Positions 1 through 6,946 of a stretch of DNA of 9,243 bases are shown here, piece by piece. The stretch is from an uncultured Gammaproteobacteria bacterium (lineage in GTDB: Bacteria > Pseudomonadota > Gammaproteobacteria > Nitrosococcales > Methylophagaceae). A model generated the notes under the pieces. That model was not told the DNA's origin and did no database searches. It saw only the letters and a program-made list of their open reading frames with translations. The stretch's first letter is position 1, and each line of letters starts with the position of its first letter. The stretch lies in NCBI GenBank assembly GCA_913058195.1, contig CAJXPP010000069.1, positions 1 through 9,243 of the forward strand, written 5' to 3'. The translations under genes and the position numbers were made by a program.

Positions 1-26
1 CAGCGTCAGATGTGTATAAGAGACAG
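1..26 (+). other. Illumina Nextera (Tn5) adapter remnant
   Basis: Bases 8-26 are exactly the 19-bp Tn5 mosaic end used in Nextera libraries (AGATGTGTATAAGAGACAG), and bases 1-7 (CAGCGTC) are the end of the Read 1 adapter stem that precedes it. The adapter points into the insert, as expected for an untrimmed read that began the contig. True genomic sequence starts at base 27. Reading ureC through this stretch adds false residues without a stop. Confidence 0.97.
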
Positions 27-1663
27 GCAAACACTTGGTAAGTTTGTGAATCGACTTCGATAACGGGCTGATAGTCATTTAAAATCATATCGGATTTTTT
101 AATATTTCGGCAATTTTTCACCACACCAATCATACTCTTTAAATCGAGTTTTTCGGCGATGCCATCTTCTTTTGCTGCTTGTGAAACAAAGGTCATTCTT
201 GTTGCATGACGTGCGCCACCGAGACTCGCAAACATCATCCGATAATGAACGGGTTGTGGTGTTGGGATCGAAGCATTTGGATCGCCCATAGGTGCAGCGA
301 CAATCATACCGCCTTTAATAATTAAATTAGGCTTGGTGGCAAAAAATGCCGGTGACCACAACACTAAATCGGCTAATTTACCGACCTCAATCGAGCCTAC
401 TTCATGTGAAATACCGTGTGCGATGGCTGGGTTAATGGTGTACTTAGCGATGTAACGTTTCGCCCTAAAATTATCGGCATCGGTATTGTTATCAGTTGCT
501 AATGGGCCGCGCTGGACTTTCATTTTATGAGCAGTTTGCCATGTTCGAATGATTACTTCGCCTACACGTCCCATGGCTTGCGAGTCAGACGCAATCATGG
601 AGAAAGCACCTAAGTCATGTAGAATATCTTCTGCGGCAATTGTCTCGCGTCTGATCCGTGATTCGGCAAAGGCGACATCTTCAGCAATATTAGGATCGAG
701 ATGATGGCAAACCATCAACATATCTAAATGCTCATCGACGGTATTAATTGTATAAGGTCGGGTCGGATTGGTCGATGAAGGCAAAACAAATGATTCGCCA
801 CATGCTTTGATAATATCCGGTGCATGGCCACCACCGGCACCTTCAGTGTGATAGGTGTGAATTGTTCTGCCTTTCATGGCCGCTAAAGTATGCTCAACAA
901 AACCAGACTCGTTCAGTGTGTCCGTATGAATGGCCACCTGAATATCCATTTCTTCAGCGACCGATAAGCAGTTATCAATCGACGCGGGTGTTGTTCCCCA
1001 ATCTTCATGTAATTTAAGGCCTATCGCACCAGCACATACCTGTTCTTCTAAAGGTTCAGGCAAACTTGCGTTACCCTTGCCTAAAAAACCAATATTCATC
1101 GGCAACTCTTCGGCTGCTTGTAACATGCGATGCATATTCCAGATTCCGGGCGTACAGGTTGTTGCATTGGTGCCAGTCGCTGGCCCTGTTCCACCACCAA
1201 TCATAGTTGTTACGCCCGACATTAACGCTTCTTCGATCTGTTGTGGGCATATGAAATGAATATGTGAGTCGATACCGCCTGCCGTTAGAATTTGACCTTC
1301 ACCAGCGATTATTTCTGTGCCAGGGCCAACCACAATATCGACCCCTGGCTGCACATCAGGATTACCCGCTTTGCCAATGGCTGCGATACGACCATGTTTG
1401 ATACCCACATCGGCTTTGATAATGCCCCAGTGATCCATAATTAAAGCATTGGTGATCAGGACATCGACTACTTCGGCATCACAGCGCTGGCTTTGACCCA
1501 TGCCGTCACGAATGACCTTGCCGCCACCAAATTTAACTTCATCGCCATAAATAGTGCGATCGTCTTCGACTTTTATCCACAGTTCTGTATCACCTAGACG
1601 GACACGATCGCCGGTGGTCGGCCCATACATTTCCATATAAGCTTGTCTGCTAATTGTGGTCAT
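27..1663 (-). CDS. ureC: Urease alpha (catalytic) subunit UreC, C-terminus cut by contig edge
   Basis: UreC carries the di-nickel active site of urease, which hydrolyses urea to ammonia and carbamate in the cytoplasm. I translated 545 codons from the ATG at 1663 with no frame break. Numbering matches Klebsiella aerogenes UreC: nickel ligands H134 and H136 (DSHIHF), the carbamylated bridging lysine K217 (GLKLHEDWG), H246 and H272, and D360 (IASDSQAMGR). H219, C319 and the catalytic flap residue H320 (VCHHLDP) are also present, so the enzyme should be active. The ATG overlaps the ureB stop (ATGA, 1660-1663), which suggests translational coupling; GGAG at 1672-1675 lies 8 bases upstream. The family length is about 567 residues, so roughly 22 C-terminal residues are missing. 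They are lost where the adapter begins, not by mutation. No stop codon is present in the window. Confidence 0.98.
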
Positions 1664-1977
1664 GCTTTATTCTCCAAAACGCCCATTACTTCGGCATTAA
1701 AGCCATAAACCTTACGATCTCCCGCATAAGCAACTAACCCTATTTCACGTGTTTGTCCTGGCTCAAAACGTACTGCGGTGCCTGCTGCAATATCAAGTCT
1801 GAATCCATAGGTTTTATCGCGCTCAAATACCAAAGCAGGGTTGGTTTCAAAAAAGTGATAATGAGAACCAACTTGAATCGGCCGATCACCTTTATTGGCG
1901 ACATCAATAACTACCGTGGATCGGCCTGCATTGAGTGTTATTTCACCTTCGGCAACGATTATTTCGCCTGGAATCAT
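1660..1977 (-). CDS. ureB: Urease beta subunit UreB
   Basis: This 105-residue protein is the small beta subunit of the three-subunit bacterial urease (alpha-beta-gamma trimers). Its length is close to the roughly 106 residues of K. aerogenes UreB. It opens with the family start MIPGEI and has the conserved GSHYHFFETN segment at residues 37-46 and GDRKVYGFN near residues 86-94. UreB is structural: it packs on UreC and has no catalytic residues. The ATG has a strong AGGAG (1986-1990) 8 bases upstream. It starts 24 bases after the ureA stop and its TGA overlaps the ureC ATG. The separate ureA and ureB genes differ from the fused A-B subunit of Helicobacter. Confidence 0.97.
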   Translation of the reverse strand: MIPGEIIVAEGEITLNAGRSTVVIDVANKGDRPIQVGSHYHFFETNPALVFERDKTYGFRLDIAAGTAVRFEPGQTREIGLVAYAGDRKVYGFNAEVMGVLENKA

Positions 1978-2001
1978 GATCTATTCTCCTGAAGCACGCA
2001 A

Positions 2002-2304
2002 TTAAATGATGGGATCATGAATGGTCACCAACTTAGTACCATCGGGAAAAGTCCCTTCTACTTGTATGTCATGGATCATCTCAGCAATGCCTGTCATCAC
2101 ATCATCACGGGTTAATAATGTACGACCGTAGTCCATTAATTCAGCAACGCTTCGCCCATCACGAGCACCTTCTAAAATAGCAGCACTGATATAGGCTATG
2201 GCTTCAGGATGATTGAGCTTAACGCCACGTAGCTTTCGACGTTCAGCTAATAAACCAGCGGTAAATATCAATAATTTATCTTTTTCTCTTGGGGTCAAAT
2301 TCAT
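2002..2304 (-). CDS. ureA: Urease gamma subunit UreA
   Basis: This 100-residue protein is the gamma subunit of urease, the usual length for the family. It starts MNLTPREKDKL, contains the conserved LNHPEAIAYISAAILEGARDG stretch around residues 30-50 (written here only as a landmark), and ends with FPDGTKLVTIHDPI, all hallmarks of UreA. It is a structural subunit that caps the alpha-beta assembly. It begins 17 bases after the ureD stop. The ribosome site is weak (only AGG about 9 bases before the ATG), so its translation may depend on ribosomes finishing ureD. No frame disruption is seen. Confidence 0.97.
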   Translation of the reverse strand: MNLTPREKDKLLIFTAGLLAERRKLRGVKLNHPEAIAYISAAILEGARDGRSVAELMDYGRTLLTRDDVMTGIAEMIHDIQVEGTFPDGTKLVTIHDPII

Positions 2305-2321
2305 CTGTATAACCTAGTTAT

Positions 2322-3164
2322 TTATGTGGCCCATATTCTTGGTGGACAAGCTTTACGTTCTAAGATGGCAGGTCTTAATACCATCCATATTTGTGAAAAT
2401 AATTGTCTACACTTTGCCGTGGAGTTTCCTAGATAACGGACAACTACGCAGTCTTCTATCAGCGTGGCAGCAATTAAGTGCATATCCTCATTAGATAATA
2501 TAGCTCTCGTCTGCTCTAGTAGCTCATTATTAGCCGGAGTTGCTACTAACATCGCCATTACGGGATGGCCGCGTAATCCTGTAGGTGAATTCAATCTATC
2601 TGCATTTACCTGCATTCGCTCCATCAATATTGGTGCACCATCTTGGTGGAGTGAAAAGTCTAAGCTTAACTGACCCGTTGTAAATGTTTCATTATTGGCA
2701 GGCAAACCCAGACAATGTGTTTCCCAACCAATAAAACGTGCTTTAGCCGCTAAATTAATATGCGTACTCATGCGGGCTTGGGCGCCAGGGAAATAGATAT
2801 TTTCTTGTGGAAGCCATTCTAATGAAGCGTTGTCGGCCAGATCTAAGTTCTGCTGTTGGTGAGCGGTTTCGCCTTGGCTACGATAAAACTTGGTCGCGCC
2901 AGGAGTGGTTAATAATGCACTCCCGTTGGCATGAACGGTCGTGTTGATGGTTATGGTATCACCGCCGACAACACCGCCTGGCGGATGAAGGACATATAAA
3001 TGACAGACATCTCCTTCAGGGTAGAAAGCTCTTTGAACTGTTAGTGGCCCACGTTGACTTCGATGCGACAGCACGGTTTTATCGCTGCGATAGGAAAACT
3101 CTAAATCGAGTTGTGCTTGCCAGCCTGACGGAATGGCCTCTGTCAGTCTGAATAATGAATTCAT
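2322..3164 (-). CDS. ureD: Urease accessory protein UreD (UreH-type)
   Basis: UreD is the scaffold that binds apo-urease and, with UreF and UreG, helps deliver nickel and form the carbamylated lysine. The 280-residue protein has the family landmarks in order: GWQAQLDLEF (14-23), GPLTVQRAFYPE (39-50), the conserved HPPGGVVGGD (60-69), LLTTPGATKFYRS (84-96), LEWLPQENIYFPGA (115-128) and the typical end PPRIWAT. The length is normal. It lies between the transporter and ureABC, linking uptake to enzyme maturation. The start is slightly uncertain: the best Shine-Dalgarno (3188-3192) is 23 bases upstream, too far for direct use, and an in-frame stop at 3174-3176 excludes a longer form. The ATG at 3164 agrees with the family N-terminus. 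See the leader entry at 3161-3181. UreE, UreF and UreG are not in the window. Confidence 0.95.
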   Translation of the reverse strand: MNSLFRLTEAIPSGWQAQLDLEFSYRSDKTVLSHRSQRGPLTVQRAFYPEGDVCHLYVLHPPGGVVGGDTITINTTVHANGSALLTTPGATKFYRSQGETAHQQQNLDLADNASLEWLPQENIYFPGAQARMSTHINLAAKARFIGWETHCLGLPANNETFTTGQLSLDFSLHQDGAPILMERMQVNADRLNSPTGLRGHPVMAMLVATPANNELLEQTRAILSNEDMHLIAATLIEDCVVVRYLGNSTAKCRQLFSQIWMVLRPAILERKACPPRIWAT

Positions 3165-3181
3165 GCGAAGTAATTACTCAC
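3161..3181 (-). promoter_or_regulatory. Possible six-codon leader ORF coupled to ureD
   Basis: An AGGAG lies exactly 6 bases before a GTG at 3181. That GTG opens six codons (MSNYFA) and a TGA at 3161-3163 that shares the ATGA overlap with the ureD start. This geometry would let a terminating ribosome reinitiate on ureD. The elements are seen directly; their use is inference. The arrangement could be chance. Confidence 0.35.
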
Positions 3182-3187
3182 TAATAT

Positions 3188-3192
3188 CTCCT
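3188..3192 (-). promoter_or_regulatory. Displaced Shine-Dalgarno upstream of ureD
   Basis: AGGAG is the only good ribosome-binding sequence between urtE and ureD. It sits 23 bases before the ureD ATG but 6 bases before the leader GTG. It therefore either serves the leader or would need looping of the spacer to serve ureD. Confidence 0.55.
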
Positions 3193-3202
3193 GGGTTTTC
3201 AA

Positions 3203-3892
3203 TTAAACGGATAAATACTTACTTATTTGTTCTACATCTACATCTTTTCTAAGATCTTCATGAATAAACTTACCTGAGTCAATAACAATCAAGCGATCTG
3301 CAATAGCCATTGTGAAACTCAGTACTTGCTCAGATACAATGATTGTTATATCACGCATCTGCTGTATTTCATTAAGAATTTTAGCAATATCTTTAATGAT
3401 TGAAGGTTGAATACCTTCGGTTGGTTCATCAAGTAAAAGCACCTTTGGGTTAGTAACCAATGCACGAGCGATAGCCAACTGTTGCTGCTGTCCACCCGAT
3501 AAATTGCCGCCTTTACGATTACGCATATCGAATAAAACTGGAAACAAAGCATAAATATCGTCGGGCACTCTTTTTAAGCCAGAGACTTGCATACCCGTTT
3601 CAATATTTTCCTGAACACTGAGCATTGGAAAAATCATTCTTCCTTGTGGTACATAAGCTATTCCACTAGCAACACGCTGATGACTTTCGCTCTTTGTCAC
3701 ATCTTGGCCATCTATCTTAATGCTACCTTGGCCTGCATCTAAAATACCAATTAATGATTTAAAAAGGGTGGTTTTGCCCATCCCATTCCGGCCCATAATG
3801 GCTACAGTTTCATTCTTTTTTGCTTCAAAGCTGATGCCATGGATTACTTCACTCTGGCCATAGCTTACATGTAAATCAGATACTTCAAGCAT
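3203..3892 (-). CDS. urtE: Urea ABC transporter ATPase UrtE
   Basis: This 229-residue protein is the second nucleotide-binding subunit of the urea importer and acts on the cytoplasmic face of the UrtBC channel. It has Walker A GRNGMGKTT (34-42), a Q-loop glutamine in YVPQGR (Q83), signature LSGGQQQQLA (131-140), Walker B VLLLDEPTEG (151-160) and the switch region IIVSEQ, where Q189 replaces the usual histidine. Glutamine here is common in the LivF/UrtE branch, and the RMIFP segment after the Q-loop is also typical, so I call UrtE and not LivF mainly from context with UrtA and urease. A good AGAGG lies 8 bases before the ATG. The gene starts 17 bases after urtD stops and is followed by ureD after 38 bases. 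Confidence 0.95.
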   Translation of the reverse strand: MLEVSDLHVSYGQSEVIHGISFEAKKNETVAIMGRNGMGKTTLFKSLIGILDAGQGSIKIDGQDVTKSESHQRVASGIAYVPQGRMIFPMLSVQENIETGMQVSGLKRVPDDIYALFPVLFDMRNRKGGNLSGGQQQQLAIARALVTNPKVLLLDEPTEGIQPSIIKDIAKILNEIQQMRDITIIVSEQVLSFTMAIADRLIVIDSGKFIHEDLRKDVDVEQISKYLSV

Positions 3893-3909
3893 ACTTAATA
3901 CCTCTTAAC

Positions 3910-4656
3910 TTAGTGACCCAGATAGACTTCAATGACATCAGGATTATTTTGGACCGTTTCCATATTACCTTCGGCAAGAATTTTTCCTTGATGAAGTACC
4001 GTTACTTTGTGTGCGATTCGAGCAACAAACTCCATATCATGTTCGATTACGAGTACTGAGCGGCCTTTACTAATACGGTTTAATAACTCCGCTGTTAGCT
4101 CACGTTCTTTTACGCTCATCCCAGCAACAGGTTCATCCAACATCAATAATTCAGGATCTTGAATCAGTAACATACCTATTTCTAGCCACTGTTTCTGTCC
4201 ATGACTGAGCAAGGCTGCCTCCATCTCTAGAAAATCACCTAGAAATATATCATTAGCCACCTCATTAATGCGTGCATCAACTTCTGGTGTCCGTTTAAAG
4301 GTTAATGCCCCAAAAACATTGCGACCTTTTGGGTATGACACTTCAAGGTTGTCGTAAACAGACAGATTTTCATAGATTGATGGTGTCTGAAACTTACGGC
4401 CTACACCAGCATGAACAATTTGATGTTCTGACAGAGTTGAAAGCTCTTTGTTTTTAAATTTAATACTGCCTGATGTCGATCTTGTTTTGCCACAAATCAG
4501 GTCAAGTAATGTCGTTTTACCAGCACCATTCGGTCCAATAACGACCCTTAATTCATTCTTATCAACATAAAGGCTTAAGTTATCTACCGCCTTAAAGCCA
4601 TCAAATGAAACAGTGAGGTCTTCAATAGCCAATGCGAAATCGGTATTACTACTCAT
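3910..4656 (-). CDS. urtD: Urea ABC transporter ATPase UrtD
   Basis: This 248-residue protein is the first ATPase of the urea importer, partner of UrtE. Motifs in order are Walker A GPNGAGKTT (41-49), Q-loop GRKFQTP (Q90), signature LSHGQKQWLEIG (150-161), Walker B LLMLDEP (170-176) with catalytic E175, and the switch histidine H206 in VIEHDM. The signature has histidine in place of the first glycine of LSGGQ; this LSHGQKQWLEI form is characteristic of UrtD and separates it from LivG, so it is not a defect. AAGGA (4666-4670) lies 9 bases before the ATG. The start follows the urtC stop by 39 bases. The two ATPases probably form an asymmetric heterodimer. Confidence 0.95.
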   Translation of the reverse strand: MSSNTDFALAIEDLTVSFDGFKAVDNLSLYVDKNELRVVIGPNGAGKTTLLDLICGKTRSTSGSIKFKNKELSTLSEHQIVHAGVGRKFQTPSIYENLSVYDNLEVSYPKGRNVFGALTFKRTPEVDARINEVANDIFLGDFLEMEAALLSHGQKQWLEIGMLLIQDPELLMLDEPVAGMSVKERELTAELLNRISKGRSVLVIEHDMEFVARIAHKVTVLHQGKILAEGNMETVQNNPDVIEVYLGH

Positions 4657-4695
4657 ATCGTATATTCCTTAGACGTGAAGTCGAGTAAGAGTGGT

Positions 4696-5853
4696 TCATT
4701 TGTTGTCTTCAACAGGACTAGTCTTGTTTTTACTGATCGCTGTTTTAAGTGAACTTAACAACTTAGAGTCGAGAAGACGATCAAGTTGAGGATCACCGTA
4801 TTTATTCCAAACACCTGCTATGCCATTAGGAAAAAACATAACCACCGCAATGAATAAGCCACCCATTAAAAATAACCAGATTTCTGGGAATGTTTCTGAA
4901 AAAATCGTCTTTCCAAAGTTAACCGCTAAGGTTCCATAAACCACACCAATCAGCGACATACGTCCACCTACAGCAGCAAATATAACCATTTCAATTGATG
5001 GTACGATGCCGACAAATGAGGGCGACATAAAACCGACTTGCAGTGTAAACATGGCACCACCAATGGCCGCAATTACTGCTGATACACAGAAAATAAAGAT
5101 CTTAAAGTTGGCAACATCATAGCCTGAGAATCGGACACGGTCTTCTTTGTCTTTCATCGCTAACAACAAGCGACCAAACTTACTGGTTAAAATGAACTTA
5201 CCTATAAATAACACAGCAAACAATAAAACTGCATTGATGAAATAAAGAGTGTATTTAGCCGAATCTTCACGGATATCCCAGCCATTCAATGTTTTTAAAT
5301 CGGTAATACCGTTAATGCCGCCAATGTAGCCTTGTTGACCGACAATCAATACTGTCAGGATAACTGCAATTACTTGGGTGATGATGGCAAAATATACCCC
5401 ACCAACACGACGTTTGAACATCGAAAAGCCGATAATGAAAGCAAATATTGCTGGTATGGTAATAACTGCTAACACTGTAAAACCGAAACTCTCAAAGGGG
5501 ATCCAAAACCAAGGTAGTTCCGTTATTTGATTCCAATCCATAAAGTCCGGAATACCGGGTGTTGATTGTATCTTAGTACTCTCAGGATCGGAGGCTTCTA
5601 GTTTAAGGAACATGGCCATGCAATAACCGCCAATGCCAAAGAAAATCCCTTGGCCTAAACTCAAAATACCGCCATAACCCCACAATAAAACTAGACTAAC
5701 TGCTGCAAAGGCATAGGTTAGATATTTACCGACCATGCTAAGTCTAAACATATCTAAAGTTAGCGGCAAAATGATAAAAATCAATACCGCTAAAATAATA
5801 AGCCCTAGCATGCCCTTTTTACCACCGAGCAACCGCTCATAAACAAAATTCAT
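4696..5853 (-). CDS. urtC: Urea ABC transporter permease UrtC
   Basis: This 385-residue polytopic inner-membrane protein is one half of the urea channel and belongs to the LivM-like branched-chain amino acid permease family. Hydrophobic segments begin near residues 15-36, 43-60 and 62-83 and continue after a polar, probably periplasmic loop (85-115, DFMDWNQITELPWFW). A cytoplasmic coupling-type loop (GRLLLAMKDKEDRVRFSGY, 227-245) should contact an ATPase. The end PNGIAGVWNKYGDP followed by a charged tail is typical of UrtC. The ATG has an excellent AGGAG (5860-5864) 6 bases upstream within an A-rich spacer. It begins 22 bases after the urtB stop, in the same transcript. Length is in the normal range, with a lysine-rich C-terminal tail. 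Confidence 0.95.
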   Translation of the reverse strand: MNFVYERLLGGKKGMLGLIILAVLIFIILPLTLDMFRLSMVGKYLTYAFAAVSLVLLWGYGGILSLGQGIFFGIGGYCMAMFLKLEASDPESTKIQSTPGIPDFMDWNQITELPWFWIPFESFGFTVLAVITIPAIFAFIIGFSMFKRRVGGVYFAIITQVIAVILTVLIVGQQGYIGGINGITDLKTLNGWDIREDSAKYTLYFINAVLLFAVLFIGKFILTSKFGRLLLAMKDKEDRVRFSGYDVANFKIFIFCVSAVIAAIGGAMFTLQVGFMSPSFVGIVPSIEMVIFAAVGGRMSLIGVVYGTLAVNFGKTIFSETFPEIWLFLMGGLFIAVVMFFPNGIAGVWNKYGDPQLDRLLDSKLLSSLKTAISKNKTSPVEDNK

Positions 5854-5875
5854 TTTTTTCTCCTAGGTCGCTTAT

Positions 5876-6799
5876 CTATTTACGGACTTTGATTGAAAAC
5901 AAGCCTTCTGGACGAAACATCAATATAATTACAAGCGTCAACAGCGTATATACTTTGGCCATTGACCCACTGATGAAGAATTCTAGAATCGATTGTGCTT
6001 GTGCAATGGTGAAAGCGGAGGCGATGGTGCCAAATAAACTGGCTGCTCCACCAAAAACCACCACCATGAAGGTATCAACAATATATAAGGTGCCTAATGT
6101 GGGTCCTGTTGATGCAATGGTTGTGAAAGCCGCGCCTGCAATACCTGCAATACCACAACCTAAAGCAAAGGTTAAACGATCTGTTTTTTTTGTGTTAATG
6201 CCTACCGCGCCACTCATCACTCTATTTTGGGTTGTTGCCCGAACCGCTAACCCCCAGTTCGACCGATACATTAGAATATAAACACCGATGGTGACTAATG
6301 CAGTCAAGCCCAATACAAACATACCGTTAATTGGGATATAGATTTCTTCTGTTGGTTGATAAGACCCCATTAACCAATCTGGTAAGGTCGGGCTGACTTC
6401 ACGGGCACCAAAGATTGAACGGAAAGTTTGCTGCATAATTAAACTTAAACCCCATGTCGCTAACAGCGTATCAAGTGGTCTTTTATATAAGTGCCGTATC
6501 AGGATAAACTCTGTCAGATACCCGAGTATGCCTGCAATGACAAAGGAAGCAATGATTGCAAACAGGAAGTAGTACTGAAGAAAACCTGGGAAATACGTTT
6601 CACTTATAACCGACAATAGGTACGTTGTATAAGCACCCACAGCCATAAATTCGCCATGGGCCATATTGATGACGCCCATTTGTCCAAATATAATCGCCAG
6701 ACCGAGTGCCATAAGTAAAAGTACACTAAACAAACTGATGCCTGCAAAACCTTGCATGGCAAAAATTGATGTTAACTCTTGGACTGTATACTCACCCAT
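5876..6799 (-). CDS. urtB: Urea ABC transporter permease UrtB
   Basis: This 307-residue membrane protein is the other half of the urea channel, in the LivH-like permease family. Strongly hydrophobic segments occur near residues 20-40, 52-66, 75-98, 155-177, 210-232, 240-265 and 280-296. The conserved GQMGVINMAHGEFMAVGAY (39-57) and the ATPase-coupling loop GLAVRATTQNRVMSGAVGI (183-201) are intact, and it ends FRPEGLFS as family members do. It is the short form, without the large N-terminal extension found in some proteobacterial UrtB proteins. The ribosome site is weak (GGGG at 6808-6811, 8 bases before the ATG). The next possible start, M15, would cut into the N-terminal segment, so 6799 is preferred. 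It is separated from urtA by 130 bases carrying a hairpin. Confidence 0.95.
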   Translation of the reverse strand: MGEYTVQELTSIFAMQGFAGISLFSVLLLMALGLAIIFGQMGVINMAHGEFMAVGAYTTYLLSVISETYFPGFLQYYFLFAIIASFVIAGILGYLTEFILIRHLYKRPLDTLLATWGLSLIMQQTFRSIFGAREVSPTLPDWLMGSYQPTEEIYIPINGMFVLGLTALVTIGVYILMYRSNWGLAVRATTQNRVMSGAVGINTKKTDRLTFALGCGIAGIAGAAFTTIASTGPTLGTLYIVDTFMVVVFGGAASLFGTIASAFTIAQAQSILEFFISGSMAKVYTLLTLVIILMFRPEGLFSIKVRK

Positions 6800-6867
6800 A
6801 ACACATACCCCGTAATAAAGTTTCTAACAAAAACATTAAATTGTTACTCACTACCTTGAACTTAAAT

Positions 6868-6896
6868 GACAGGTTGGCCATAACGACCAACCTGTC
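6868..6896 (-). terminator. Intercistronic stem-loop between urtA and urtB (attenuator or mRNA stabiliser)
   Basis: A perfect 10-bp inverted repeat (GACAGGTTGG / CCAACCTGTC) with a 9-base spacer can be extended by a U-G and a C-G pair to a 12-bp stem with a GUUAU loop. It lies 33 bases after the urtA stop. In the transcript it is followed by AUUUAAG, a weak U-run, so full termination is doubtful. Such a structure would allow more UrtA than permease to be made, either by partial termination or by protecting the urtA 3' end. The stem is seen directly; the role is inference. Confidence 0.7.
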
Positions 6897-6920
6897 TTAA
6901 CATTTAAACTAACTAGCTAA

Positions 6921-6946
6921 CAGCTGGGTCTATTGGTAACCAGCTG
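6921..6946 (-). repeat. Weak inverted repeat across the urtA stop codon
   Basis: Seven bases (CAGCTGG / CCAGCTG) form inverted arms at 6940-6946 and 6921-6927 with a 12-base loop that contains the urtA TAG at 6930-6932. The same bases also appear as a direct repeat of CAGCTGGG because CAGCTG is itself palindromic. It is much weaker than the neighbouring stem-loop and may be chance, since one arm lies in codons for the conserved end FPAGYQ. Confidence 0.3.

Noticed and set aside
8..26. A Tn5-like transposon end
   Set aside because: It is the synthetic hyperactive mosaic end preceded by adapter bases and lies exactly at the contig edge with no transposase nearby; it is a library artefact.
820..1259. 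Plus-strand open frames of 60-65 codons inside ureC
   Set aside because: They lie antisense to a fully conserved ureC frame, resemble no protein I recognise and have no good ribosome site; they are shadows.
3346..3552. A 68-codon minus-strand frame within urtE
   Set aside because: It is an alternative frame of the UrtE Walker B region and shows no independent conservation signal.
4210..4225. A degenerate, inactive UrtD because its signature lacks LSGGQ
   Set aside because: LSHGQKQWLEI is the usual UrtD form and all other ATPase motifs are intact.
5889..6281. A 130-codon plus-strand open frame opposite urtB
   Set aside because: It is antisense to the well-supported UrtB frame, its sequence mirrors the codon pattern of urtB, and no ribosome site or recognisable domain is seen.
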